From: Holophaga sp.
Lineage (GTDB): Bacteria; Acidobacteriota; Holophagae; Holophagales; Holophagaceae
Assembly: GCA_030691225.1 (NCBI GenBank)
Contig: JAUYES010000327.1
Coordinates: forward strand, 1-7,684
Direction of reading: 5' to 3'
DNA length: 7,684 nt
Shown here: piece by piece, positions 1 through 6,016 of the stretch
Position numbering within the stretch: the stretch's first letter is position 1
Layout of the letters: each line of letters opens with the position of its first letter
Notes under the pieces: model-generated
What the model was told of the DNA's origin: nothing
Database searches by the model: none
What the model saw: the letters and a program-made list of their open reading frames with translations, nothing else
Made by a program: the position numbers and the translations under genes

Positions 1-279
1 GCCCCCCAGGCACCTGATCGATATGCCTCCCGGGAAGTGCTTGGCCTATCGTTGGGCAATATCGCCGGCGTGCTATTGGACATGAAGGCCCTGTTTGAAA
101 TGACCCTCGAACAGGATTCGGCCCCCGAGCATTGCACCGTCAATACCTGCCCACGCTTAGCCGATTTTCAACTGGCCGTGCAGGACAGCATCGATGTGCT
201 GGAACGTACCCGCACCGCCTTCAAATCCAAGGAATTAGGCCAGTTGCGCGAACGGTTGGAAGCGCTGCCGAAGGCTTAA
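1..279 (+). CDS. Unrecognised small protein, 3' end only
   Basis: The reading frame is open from the first base of the window and ends at TAA 277-279, giving at least 92 residues. A GTG at 37 could start it, but no ribosome binding site precedes it and the frame continues upstream, so the true start is probably outside the window. The visible part looks mostly helical and soluble: a hydrophobic helix near the start (LGLSLGNIAGVLLDMKALFE), then a short segment with His44, Cys45 and Cys50 (HCTVNTCPRL), then a charged helical tail (DSIDVLERTRTAFKSKELGQLRERLE). There is no signal peptide or clear membrane helix in the visible part. The HC-x4-C segment could bind a metal or form a disulfide, but this is speculation. 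I do not recognise the family. It lies on the same strand as the operon downstream but is separated from it by 807 bases and a terminator-like structure, so it is probably a separate unit. Confidence 0.6.
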   Translation, partial: APQAPDRYASREVLGLSLGNIAGVLLDMKALFEMTLEQDSAPEHCTVNTCPRLADFQLAVQDSIDVLERTRTAFKSKELGQLRERLEALPKA

Positions 280-402
280 CTTATCTGAGCGAATCGCGGA
301 TAGGAACGTCTGCTATAGCGAGCTGTGGAATCACTCAACCAGCCATGTTTCGTTCAAAAAAGTGGCTTTTCCAGGTCTGCGGTTCCATTCCATCCAGAGT
401 TG

Positions 403-524
403 AAACGCCAAGGCGCCAAGGTTCCAAGAAAAACCAATGAACACCGTCGCTGCAAGCGCAGCGGATCGCATTCTCGGACAGAATTCTGCCCCCGAGAAAT
501 CGTTCACAGGATGCCAGGATGAAC
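403..524 (-). repeat. Composite intergenic repeat, left (inverted) copy
   Basis: Read on the minus strand this unit runs CATCCTGGCATCCTGT (506-521), about 70 bases of spacer, TTTTTCTTGG (424-433), then CTTGGCGCCTTGGCG (406-420) followed by TTT. The right copy at 701-803 shows the same motifs in the same order on the plus strand. The spacer contains a hairpin (TTCTCGG 471-477 with CCGAGAA 492-498) enclosing the palindrome CAGAATTCTG (479-488). Sequences of this type recur between genes in several bacterial phyla, from general knowledge. No coding function is visible. Confidence 0.65.
471..498. repeat. Hairpin with nested palindrome
   Basis: TTCTCGG (471-477) pairs perfectly with CCGAGAA (492-498). 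Between them sits the perfect 10-base palindrome CAGAATTCTG (479-488). It lies in the spacer of the left composite repeat and has no counterpart at the same place in the right copy. Confidence 0.55.
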
Positions 525-550
525 AGGGTAGGTTCTGATGAATCGCGGCG

Positions 551-666
551 CCAGGCCAGGTTCCAGAAGGGGCGGAGCCGAGAAGCACGCGAGCATGCAC
601 AGCGGCTCCGCCCCTTCCGGAACGCGTGCGGTTTTGACCGCACGCCCGCAGAGCGGGCGGGCCTGG
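551..666. repeat. Multi-hairpin (cloverleaf-like) palindromic core
   Basis: An outer stem, CCAGGCC (551-557) with GGCCTGG (660-666), can enclose three hairpins. The first has 20-base arms (561-580 and 603-622) with one mismatch, built on GGGGCGGAGCCG, around a 22-base loop. The second has a perfect 8-base stem, GCGTGCGG (624-631) with CCGCACGC (638-645), and loop TTTTGA. The third, GCCCGC (644-649) with GCGGGC (653-658), has a 3-base loop and shares two bases with the second. The arrangement resembles REP/BIME-type or other non-autonomous palindromic elements. No transposase is visible in the window. Confidence 0.7.
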
Positions 667-700
667 ACACCTAGGGTTGGGAGAACAATGCTTGCAATTC

Positions 701-805
701 CATCCTGTCTATCCTGTTTTGATTTTTTCCGAACGCAACGTGGTATCACTGCTGCTGCTTTTCTTGGTGAAGGCGCGCAGCGCCGCTTGGCGCCTTGGCG
801 GTTTA
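701..805 (+). repeat. Composite intergenic repeat, right copy
   Basis: CATCCTGTCTATCCTGT (701-717) is followed by about 40 bases of spacer, TTTTCTTGG (759-767), a GC-rich stretch and CTTGGCGCCTTGGCG (786-800) with GTTT. It is the inverted partner of the unit at 403-524: the 15-base core is identical and the CATCCTG...ATCCTGT motif differs by about two changes, one of them a single-base length difference. Spacer sequences between the motifs are not alike, so the modules rather than the whole unit are conserved. Confidence 0.65.
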
Positions 806-910
806 CCTTTTCTCGCAAAAAGGAGACTACTGGCCTCGCCTTTTAAGAATTCCGTGAGAAAAAAAATATTCAAGTCTCAATCCACCCCGGTCGATAGAGT
901 CCCAGTCTAG

Positions 911-931
911 GTTCTGCCTTTTGGGCAGAAC
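911..931. repeat. Perfect small hairpin upstream of the operon
   Basis: GTTCTGCC (911-918) pairs perfectly with GGCAGAAC (924-931) around a TTTTG loop. It is not followed by a T-run, so it is not a terminator on the plus strand by itself. It lies 34 bases before the terminator-like stem, and the two could belong to one structured leader or small RNA. Confidence 0.55.
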
Positions 932-964
932 GCCTTGATGGGCAGTCAATAGGTCTGCAAGTCG

Positions 965-1022
965 AAGGCGCAACCAGTCAGGTCCCAACGGATCGGCGCG
1001 GTTGCGCCTTTTCCTTTTTTTT
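965..1022 (+). terminator. Intrinsic terminator or attenuator before the sensor kinase gene
   Basis: An 11-base perfect stem, AAGGCGCAACC (965-975) with GGTTGCGCCTT (1000-1010), encloses a 24-base loop. The loop can form its own stem, GGTCC (981-985) with GGATC (990-994), using one G-U pair. A T-rich tract follows (1009-1022, with two C inside), including eight T in a row. It lies 64 bases before the start codon of the downstream gene and nearly 700 bases after the last upstream stop codon. It may therefore end a short unannotated RNA, end read-through from upstream, or act as an attenuator in the operon leader. Confidence 0.65.
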
Positions 1023-1028
1023 CCCCGA

Positions 1029-1060
1029 AACCCCCGCCCTCGCCGACGGGGTAGGGGGTT
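1029..1060 (+). promoter_or_regulatory. GC-rich leader hairpin just upstream of the ribosome binding site
   Basis: AACCCCC (1029-1035) pairs with GGGGGTT (1054-1060), and CCC (1037-1039) with GGG (1048-1050) can extend it inward. It ends 10 bases before the GGAAGG at 1071-1076, which serves the ATG at 1087. If transcribed, it could influence translation initiation or mRNA stability. A regulatory role is inference. Confidence 0.4.
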
Positions 1061-1086
1061 GTCTCTTCGCGGAAGGTGCTTGCGCC

Positions 1087-4000
1087 ATGGCTGCCGATCT
1101 GTTCAAACGCCAACCCCAAGATCGCGCTGAGACGGGCGCTTCCTTTGCCGCTGGGAAAACCCGAGGCCAAGGCTTCTTCGAGGCCATGGTGGAGCATTTG
1201 CCCGAGGCCGTGGCAGTGCTGCGCGAGGGCACCCATGTTCAATGCAACCCGGCTTATGCTCGCCTCTTTGGTTTTGCTGCCCCGACCGAACTGATCGGGC
1301 GCAGCCTGATGGAGCTCCTGGCCCCACGCCACGCCGCGGAAATTTTGGCTCGCCTTCGCAACCCCGTGGATACCCTTGCGGGCTCTTGGCTTCAGGAAGC
1401 CGAAGGGATTACTCAGGAGGGTGGGGTCTTGGCGCTGGAACTCAGTGGCCACCCCTTCCGCCAAGGCAACACGGTCTACTACGTGGTTTCCGCCAAGGAT
1501 CTCCGATTGGCTCGGCGCGCCCAGCAGGTCATCAAAAAAGGGGAACGCTGGTGGCGTCACCTGTTCCGCATGTCCTTGGTGGGCATGGGCATTCTGGGTA
1601 GGGATGGGCGCATCTTGGCCGCCAATGAGAGCCTGTGTGTTCTGGCTGGGTTACCCCAGGCCGAGCTTTTGGGCCGGGAATGGCAGGAATTTGTGCCAGA
1701 TCAGCATTTGGCTGAATTGGTTGCCGAATGGGATTTGGAGTCTGGCCAGGATGGGTCCTTCGGGCCCCGAGAAACCTTTTTCTGCCATCCCAACGGCAAG
1801 GTGATGCCGGTTCGAATCGATATCAGCCCGGAATTTCGTCCCGATGGCCAGGTCGATAACCTCATCATTCTCATCCAAAACCTGCGCGAAGATCGACACA
1901 CCGAAAGGCGGCTCTGGGAGACCGAGGATCGCTATCGGCGCCTGTTTGATGAGATGAGTGAAGGCTACGCGCTTCATGAAATTATTTGCAGCGATGCGGG
2001 CATTCCCATTGATTACCGTTTCCTAGAAGTGAATCCGGCCTGGGAGCACTGCACCGGCTTGAAGGGTTCTGATGTGATCGGCCGCACGGCCTTGGAAGTG
2101 CTGCCTCAGACCGAGGCCTATTGGATCGAAGCTTTCGGTCGCGTAGCACTTTCGGGTGAATCCATGCGGCTCGATCAATATTCCGGCGCCCTCGATAAGC
2201 ATTTCAGCGTTTTTGCGCAATGCCCCCGCAAGGGCCTCTTCTCCGTCGTCTTCTTGGATATTACGGAATTAAAGAAGCAGGAAGAAAAAACGGCACTATT
2301 GCTGGCCGCCGTGGAGCAAAGCCCAGCCTCCATCGTGATCACCGATACCATTGGGGCCATCGAGTATGTGAATCCCAAGTTTTCGGATCTAACGGGCTAC
2401 TCGGCGGAAGAGGCCCAGGGCCAGAACCCTCGCATCCTCAAAACCGATGTGCAGGGTCCAGAGGTTTATCAAAACCTGTGGAAGACCCTGCGAGGTGGTC
2501 AAACCTGGAAAGGTGAGTTCTGTAACCGGAAAAAGAACGGCGAGCTCTATTGGGAGCAGGCCACGATTTCCCCCATCCTGCACGAAGGCCGGGTTACGCA
2601 TTTCCTGGCGGTAAAAGAAGACATCACCGAGCATCGTGCCCTTCAGGCCTCGCAGATGCGCTTGGTGGAGGCCGTGGATCAGGCGGCTGAACTGATGTTG
2701 GTCGAAGATAAGAATGGTCGGCTCATCAATGCGAACCAAGCCTTTGTCTCCCTTACCGGTTTGGATTCCGACCGTTGGAGGGGCAAGAGGGCGCTTTCTC
2801 TCCTGCCCAAAGAGGGCCGGAGTGCCTTGGTTCGAAGCATTTTGAATGGCCTGCGAGATGGCAAACGATGGCACGGGAAGTTGCGGCTCCAAAGATCCGA
2901 TGGCACGCCCTGCACGCTCTCGGGAACCATTTCCAAACTGTGCCCTGAGGGCATCGACCCTTTCTACACCTGCGTGTTCAGGGATATCACCACCGAATTG
3001 GAAATGGATCGGCATCTGCGCCAGGTTGAGAAGATGGAGGCGCTGGGGGCCTTGGCTAGCGGTGTGGCCCACGATTTCAATAACGTGCTCACCGCCATCA
3101 TGAGTTCTGCCGAACTCATCGAATGGCAGTTGCCCGAAGACAGTCCCGTTAAGCCCAAGCTCAGCGTCATCATGCAGGCGGCCAATCGTGCCAAGGATCT
3201 GAATCGCCGCATCCTCAGCTTCAGCCGCCCAAGCGAGGAACGCCGCATTCCCTTCGATTTGACCGCCGTGGTCAAGGAATGCCTTCATCTCCTCAGCGCT
3301 ACGATTTCACGCGATGTGGAAGTGCGGAGCGAGCTGAGTTCCTCGGTTTGGACCTTTGGCGATCCCGCCCAGATCCATCAGGTCGTGATGAACTTGGCGG
3401 TGAATTCTGTGCAGGCTATCGATGGTAAAGGCGTGCTCGAATTGAGCTTAGCTGAAGTCGATATCGATGAAGGCTTGCTGGCACCAGGATCCAAGGCCTC
3501 GCGAGCAGCTCTTTTGACCGTGCGCGATAGCGGTCGTGGAATGGATGCGGAAACCCTGGATCATGTTTTTGAACCCTTCTACTCCACCAAGGTTGTAGAA
3601 GGTGGGTCTGGGCTGGGGCTATCCGTAGTGCATAGCATGATCACCCAGCATGGCGGTGGTATTGCGATAACCTCCGAGCTCGGCAAGGGAACCCTGGTCA
3701 AGGTCTACTTGCCCAGCGCCGCCGTGGAAAGCGCCATGCTGGATGAAACCCCCAGCGATGAATTGCGCGGCACCGAACACATTATGGTTGTGGATATCGA
3801 GGCGATTCGGGCGGCGTTGACCAAGGAATCCCTTCAGCACTTGGGCTACAGCGTCACTGCCAAATCCGATCCCCTCGAAGCGTTGGATGCCTTCAAGGAA
3901 CACCCTGCTATTTTCGATGTGGTGTTGCTGGAGTATTCCAAAGGCACCATTTCCGCCGAAGATTTCGCGGCGCGAATTCGAAAAATCCGACCCTCGATCG

Positions 4001-5682
4001 CCATCATTCTGGCCTCGGGCAGTGCGGTTCTGGCTGGGGCCGAAGCCTCCTTTGATGCCTTGCTGCCGAAGCCCTTCTCGAATCGCGATCTGGGTCATGC
4101 CTTGCGCAAGGTGTTGGACGCCCGCAAGCGGGCAGCCAAGGTAGAAGTCAGTGTTGCGCCCACCCGGGATCGATCACGCATCGGAGAAATCCTGATCGCT
4201 GAAGATAGCCCCGTCACGCTCAGCCTGCTGCGTTCCTGGCTCGTCAAGGCTGGCTACCGCGTGCGCGCGGCTCGGGACGGCCAGGAGGCCTGGGAGATCT
4301 TCAGCGAACCAGGGGCCGGGCCCTTCTCGCTGGTGCTCTCTGATCTCGTGATGCCCCGCATGGATGGCATTCACTTGGTCGAACGGATCCGCGAAGTGGA
4401 CTCCGAAATTCCTGTAGTTCTGCTGTCTTCCTCCGAAGATGTGGATGCGATGAAGTCGGCCTTGCACTTGCAAGTAAGTCAATTCCTGACTAAACCCTTC
4501 GATTCGGGAGTGCTCATTGCCTGCGTTGAACGCCTGGCAGTCGGTGTCAGCGTTCGGCAGCGCTCGGCTGAAACAGCACAGGCCGTGCGGATGGCTCAGC
4601 GCGCCCTGGTGGCCGTACCCGAAAAAGACTTGCCCCTATACTCCGTGCACCAGTCCTTGACCGATGCCGGGGGCGATGTCTTCCGGTGTTTCAAGCAGCC
4701 CGATGGGTCCATTCTGTTCATCCTGGCGGATGTGGCAGGGCATTCCGTCATCAGTTCATACGCCGTGGCCGCATTCCTGGGCCTGCTCTCTAGCCTCATG
4801 ATGCAGGCCACCGATCTCGCGACACTGGCCTCGCGTCTGAATCGCGGGATTCAGGATGGCCCCTTCTCCGAAGTGCCGGTTTGCACCCTGCTAGGCCATT
4901 GGACGCCGAGCACGGGTCGCCTGCATGTTGTGAATGCTGGCCTTCCTCATGGCCTTTGTGGTGGTCCCTCGCGGAGCATCCGCATCGCCACCAATGGCAC
5001 CCCCTTAGGTGTTTTCGACGAAGCCATGGTGGAAGAAAAAGTGATCCGGCTGGCCCCGGGCGACCGCGTGTTTTTTGCTAGTGACGGCTTTTTCGATATT
5101 CGCAATGCCGACGGTGAACTCATGGATGATCTCGCGCTCAATCTTTGGTGCGAAATGGCCGAAGTGCCCATTCAGCAGGCCGTGTCGATCTTGGCGGGCA
5201 TTGCGCAAACCTTGGCAGAGACCGGGCTGGAAGATGATCTTTTGGCCGTGGGCTTCGAGCAACCCGCCTTGGAACCCGATTGCCTGAGCCTGGTAATTCC
5301 CTCCAATGCCATCGCCATCGATGGTGCCATTCAACAACTCACAGAGTATCTGGCCAAGGCACCGCGCTCGATCCCGCTCACCCATTCCCGCACGTTTGAA
5401 ATCATATTGGCCGCGCGCGAAGCCCTTACAAACGCCATGATTCATGGCAACCAAAATCGGCCCGAAAGCCTGATCAGCGTGCATGCCAGTTGGCGGCAAT
5501 CCCCGCCGGCCTTCCTGCTCAACGTGGTGGACGAGGGCCAAGGCTTCGAATTGAAAAAACTAGAATCCCCCACGGATCCGCTTTCCGAGCGCGGGCGAGG
5601 CATTCCCTACCTTCGGCATTGCGCCAGTTGGGTGGAGATGGTGGGCGGCGAATTGAGCATCACCTTTAGTTGGGAGGCCTAA
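1087..5682 (+). CDS. Multi-PAS hybrid histidine kinase fused to a SpoIIE phosphatase and RsbW-type serine kinase
   Basis: This 1531-residue soluble protein has no membrane segment, so it should sense cytoplasmic signals. Domains in order: five PAS-like domains (about 27-140, 152-270, 280-395, 402-517, 521-637); a HisKA helix with AHDFNN, phosphoacceptor His662; HATPase with Asn769/Asn773, DSGRG (814-818), FEPFYSTK and GSGLGL (840-845); a degenerate receiver (897-1010) with Glu949 at the phospho-Asp position and Ile904 in the acid pair; an intact receiver (1034-1155) with Glu1039, Asp1040, Asp1086, Ser1114 and Lys1136; a SpoIIE/PP2C phosphatase with metal-binding Asp1197 (GGD), Asp1215 (DVAGH), Asp1333 (SDG) and Asp1384; and an RsbW-like kinase (about 1398-1529) with REALTNAMIHG (Glu1445, Asn1449), DEGQG and GRG boxes. 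The last three domains match the order of HsbR and CrsR, which reversibly phosphorylate a STAS protein, here most likely the product of the next gene. ATG 1087 is chosen for the GGAAGG at 1071-1076 and because no start codon was seen just upstream in frame. Confidence 0.9.
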   Translation: MAADLFKRQPQDRAETGASFAAGKTRGQGFFEAMVEHLPEAVAVLREGTHVQCNPAYARLFGFAAPTELIGRSLMELLAPRHAAEILARLRNPVDTLAGSWLQEAEGITQEGGVLALELSGHPFRQGNTVYYVVSAKDLRLARRAQQVIKKGERWWRHLFRMSLVGMGILGRDGRILAANESLCVLAGLPQAELLGREWQEFVPDQHLAELVAEWDLESGQDGSFGPRETFFCHPNGKVMPVRIDISPEFRPDGQVDNLIILIQNLREDRHTERRLWETEDRYRRLFDEMSEGYALHEIICSDAGIPIDYRFLEVNPAWEHCTGLKGSDVIGRTALEVLPQTEAYWIEAFGRVALSGESMRLDQYSGALDKHFSVFAQCPRKGLFSVVFLDITELKKQEEKTALLLAAVEQSPASIVITDTIGAIEYVNPKFSDLTGYSAEEAQGQNPRILKTDVQGPEVYQNLWKTLRGGQTWKGEFCNRKKNGELYWEQATISPILHEGRVTHFLAVKEDITEHRALQASQMRLVEAVDQAAELMLVEDKNGRLINANQAFVSLTGLDSDRWRGKRALSLLPKEGRSALVRSILNGLRDGKRWHGKLRLQRSDGTPCTLSGTISKLCPEGIDPFYTCVFRDITTELEMDRHLRQVEKMEALGALASGVAHDFNNVLTAIMSSAELIEWQLPEDSPVKPKLSVIMQAANRAKDLNRRILSFSRPSEERRIPFDLTAVVKECLHLLSATISRDVEVRSELSSSVWTFGDPAQIHQVVMNLAVNSVQAIDGKGVLELSLAEVDIDEGLLAPGSKASRAALLTVRDSGRGMDAETLDHVFEPFYSTKVVEGGSGLGLSVVHSMITQHGGGIAITSELGKGTLVKVYLPSAAVESAMLDETPSDELRGTEHIMVVDIEAIRAALTKESLQHLGYSVTAKSDPLEALDAFKEHPAIFDVVLLEYSKGTISAEDFAARIRKIRPSIAIILASGSAVLAGAEASFDALLPKPFSNRDLGHALRKVLDARKRAAKVEVSVAPTRDRSRIGEILIAEDSPVTLSLLRSWLVKAGYRVRAARDGQEAWEIFSEPGAGPFSLVLSDLVMPRMDGIHLVERIREVDSEIPVVLLSSSEDVDAMKSALHLQVSQFLTKPFDSGVLIACVERLAVGVSVRQRSAETAQAVRMAQRALVAVPEKDLPLYSVHQSLTDAGGDVFRCFKQPDGSILFILADVAGHSVISSYAVAAFLGLLSSLMMQATDLATLASRLNRGIQDGPFSEVPVCTLLGHWTPSTGRLHVVNAGLPHGLCGGPSRSIRIATNGTPLGVFDEAMVEEKVIRLAPGDRVFFASDGFFDIRNADGELMDDLALNLWCEMAEVPIQQAVSILAGIAQTLAETGLEDDLLAVGFEQPALEPDCLSLVIPSNAIAIDGAIQQLTEYLAKAPRSIPLTHSRTFEIILAAREALTNAMIHGNQNRPESLISVHASWRQSPPAFLLNVVDEGQGFELKKLESPTDPLSERGRGIPYLRHCASWVEMVGGELSITFSWEA
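5672..5677 (+). promoter_or_regulatory. Ribosome binding site of the STAS gene, inside the preceding gene
   Basis: GGGAGG lies in the last codons of the hybrid kinase gene, 6 bases before ATG 5684. The upstream TAA is at 5680-5682, leaving one base between genes, so ribosomes finishing the kinase can reinitiate on the STAS gene. Confidence 0.75.
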
Positions 5683-5683
5683 C

Positions 5684-6016
5684 ATGGCAGCAGCAAAATC
5701 ACCCCTGAAGACCCAGAAGGCCGATGGGACCGTGCGCCTCAACCCCAATGGCGATCTCGTGGCCAGCACCGTCGAGGTACTGCGTGATGGCATGCTGACG
5801 GCCCTGGATTCGGCCAAGCTCTCGGTGGTGCTGGACCTCTCCTCCACCAAGCAGATCGACTCCCTGGGCATCACCTTGGTTCTTGGCCTGTTTAAGAGTT
5901 GCCAGAAGAAAGAGCTGGCCTTCTCCATCGAAGGGGCCAATACCGATCTCTTGCGGGTCTTCAAACTCTTCAACCTGACCAAATTCTTCCCCATTGCGGA
6001 GGCGATTCGTGAGTAG
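5684..6016 (+). CDS. STAS-domain anti-sigma-factor antagonist
   Basis: This 110-residue protein is a single STAS domain of the SpoIIAA/RsbV type, of normal length for the family. The hallmark segment is LDLSSTKQIDSLGITLVLGL (50-69), in which Asp59-Ser60 aligns with the Asp-Ser of SpoIIAA that carries the regulatory phosphoserine. The C-terminal half (FSIEGANTDLLRVFKLFNLTKFF) fits the usual second strand and helix. Such proteins switch partner according to serine phosphorylation: an RsbW-type kinase phosphorylates them and a SpoIIE/RsbU-type phosphatase reverses it. Both activities are present in the protein encoded one base upstream, so it is the obvious enzyme pair for Ser60. Its output target is not visible. 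By analogy with HsbA it could bind an anti-sigma factor (FlgM in Pseudomonas) or another effector, and the overlapping cheA gene makes the chemosensory complex a candidate. The start is set by GGGAGG six bases before ATG. Confidence 0.9.
   Translation: MAAAKSPLKTQKADGTVRLNPNGDLVASTVEVLRDGMLTALDSAKLSVVLDLSSTKQIDSLGITLVLGLFKSCQKKELAFSIEGANTDLLRVFKLFNLTKFFPIAEAIRE
5998..6002 (+). promoter_or_regulatory. Ribosome binding site deciding the GTG start of cheA
   Basis: GGAGG lies within the STAS gene, exactly 6 bases before GTG 6009. No ATG in this frame lies nearby, and the protein from this GTG begins at the expected distance before the P1 histidine, so the GTG is the best start. Confidence 0.75.

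Larger units (their letters stand above)
280..1086. other. Long non-coding region rich in repeats and hairpins
   Basis: No convincing gene lies here. The short open frames on both strands run across strong inverted repeats, overlap one another and lack ribosome binding sites. Bases 280-400 show nothing I can name. Bases 403-805 hold an inverted pair of composite repeats around a multi-hairpin core. Bases 806-910 are A-rich in part (a run of A near 861-868) and contain no promoter I can defend. Bases 911-1060 hold three hairpins leading into the next gene, the middle one terminator-like. I saw no convincing sigma-70, sigma-54 or sigma-28 promoter, although one must exist for the operon. Confidence 0.7.

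Noticed and set aside
37..39. GTG as the true start of the first gene
   Set aside because: No ribosome binding site precedes it and the frame is open back to base 1, so the gene most likely begins outside the window.
403..805. CRISPR array
   Set aside because: The repeated motifs occur only twice, are inverted relative to each other and have no regular spacing of repeats and spacers.
325..910. Several overlapping 65-111 residue open frames on both strands between the first gene and the kinase
   Set aside because: They cross the hairpins and repeats, overlap one another, lack ribosome binding sites and have translated sequences rich in Arg/Pro/Ser, as expected from GC-rich non-coding DNA.
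280..1086. tRNA, rRNA or known riboswitch
   Set aside because: No cloverleaf with tRNA-type conserved loops, no rRNA segment and no consensus of a c-di-GMP or other riboswitch could be matched. The cloverleaf-like fold at 551-666 lacks tRNA features.
946..1560. 204-residue open frame on the minus strand
   Set aside because: It runs through the terminator-like stem and antisense to the N-terminus of the hybrid kinase, and shows no family resemblance.
2389..3288. 299-residue open frame on the minus strand
   Set aside because: It lies wholly antisense to the well-conserved PAS and histidine kinase coding region, has no recognisable domain, and is explained by codon bias in GC-rich coding DNA.
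4186..4551. Second receiver also degenerate, because its acid pair reads Glu-Asp
   Set aside because: Glu-Asp in place of Asp-Asp is common in working receivers, and Asp1086, Ser1114 and Lys1136 are all present.
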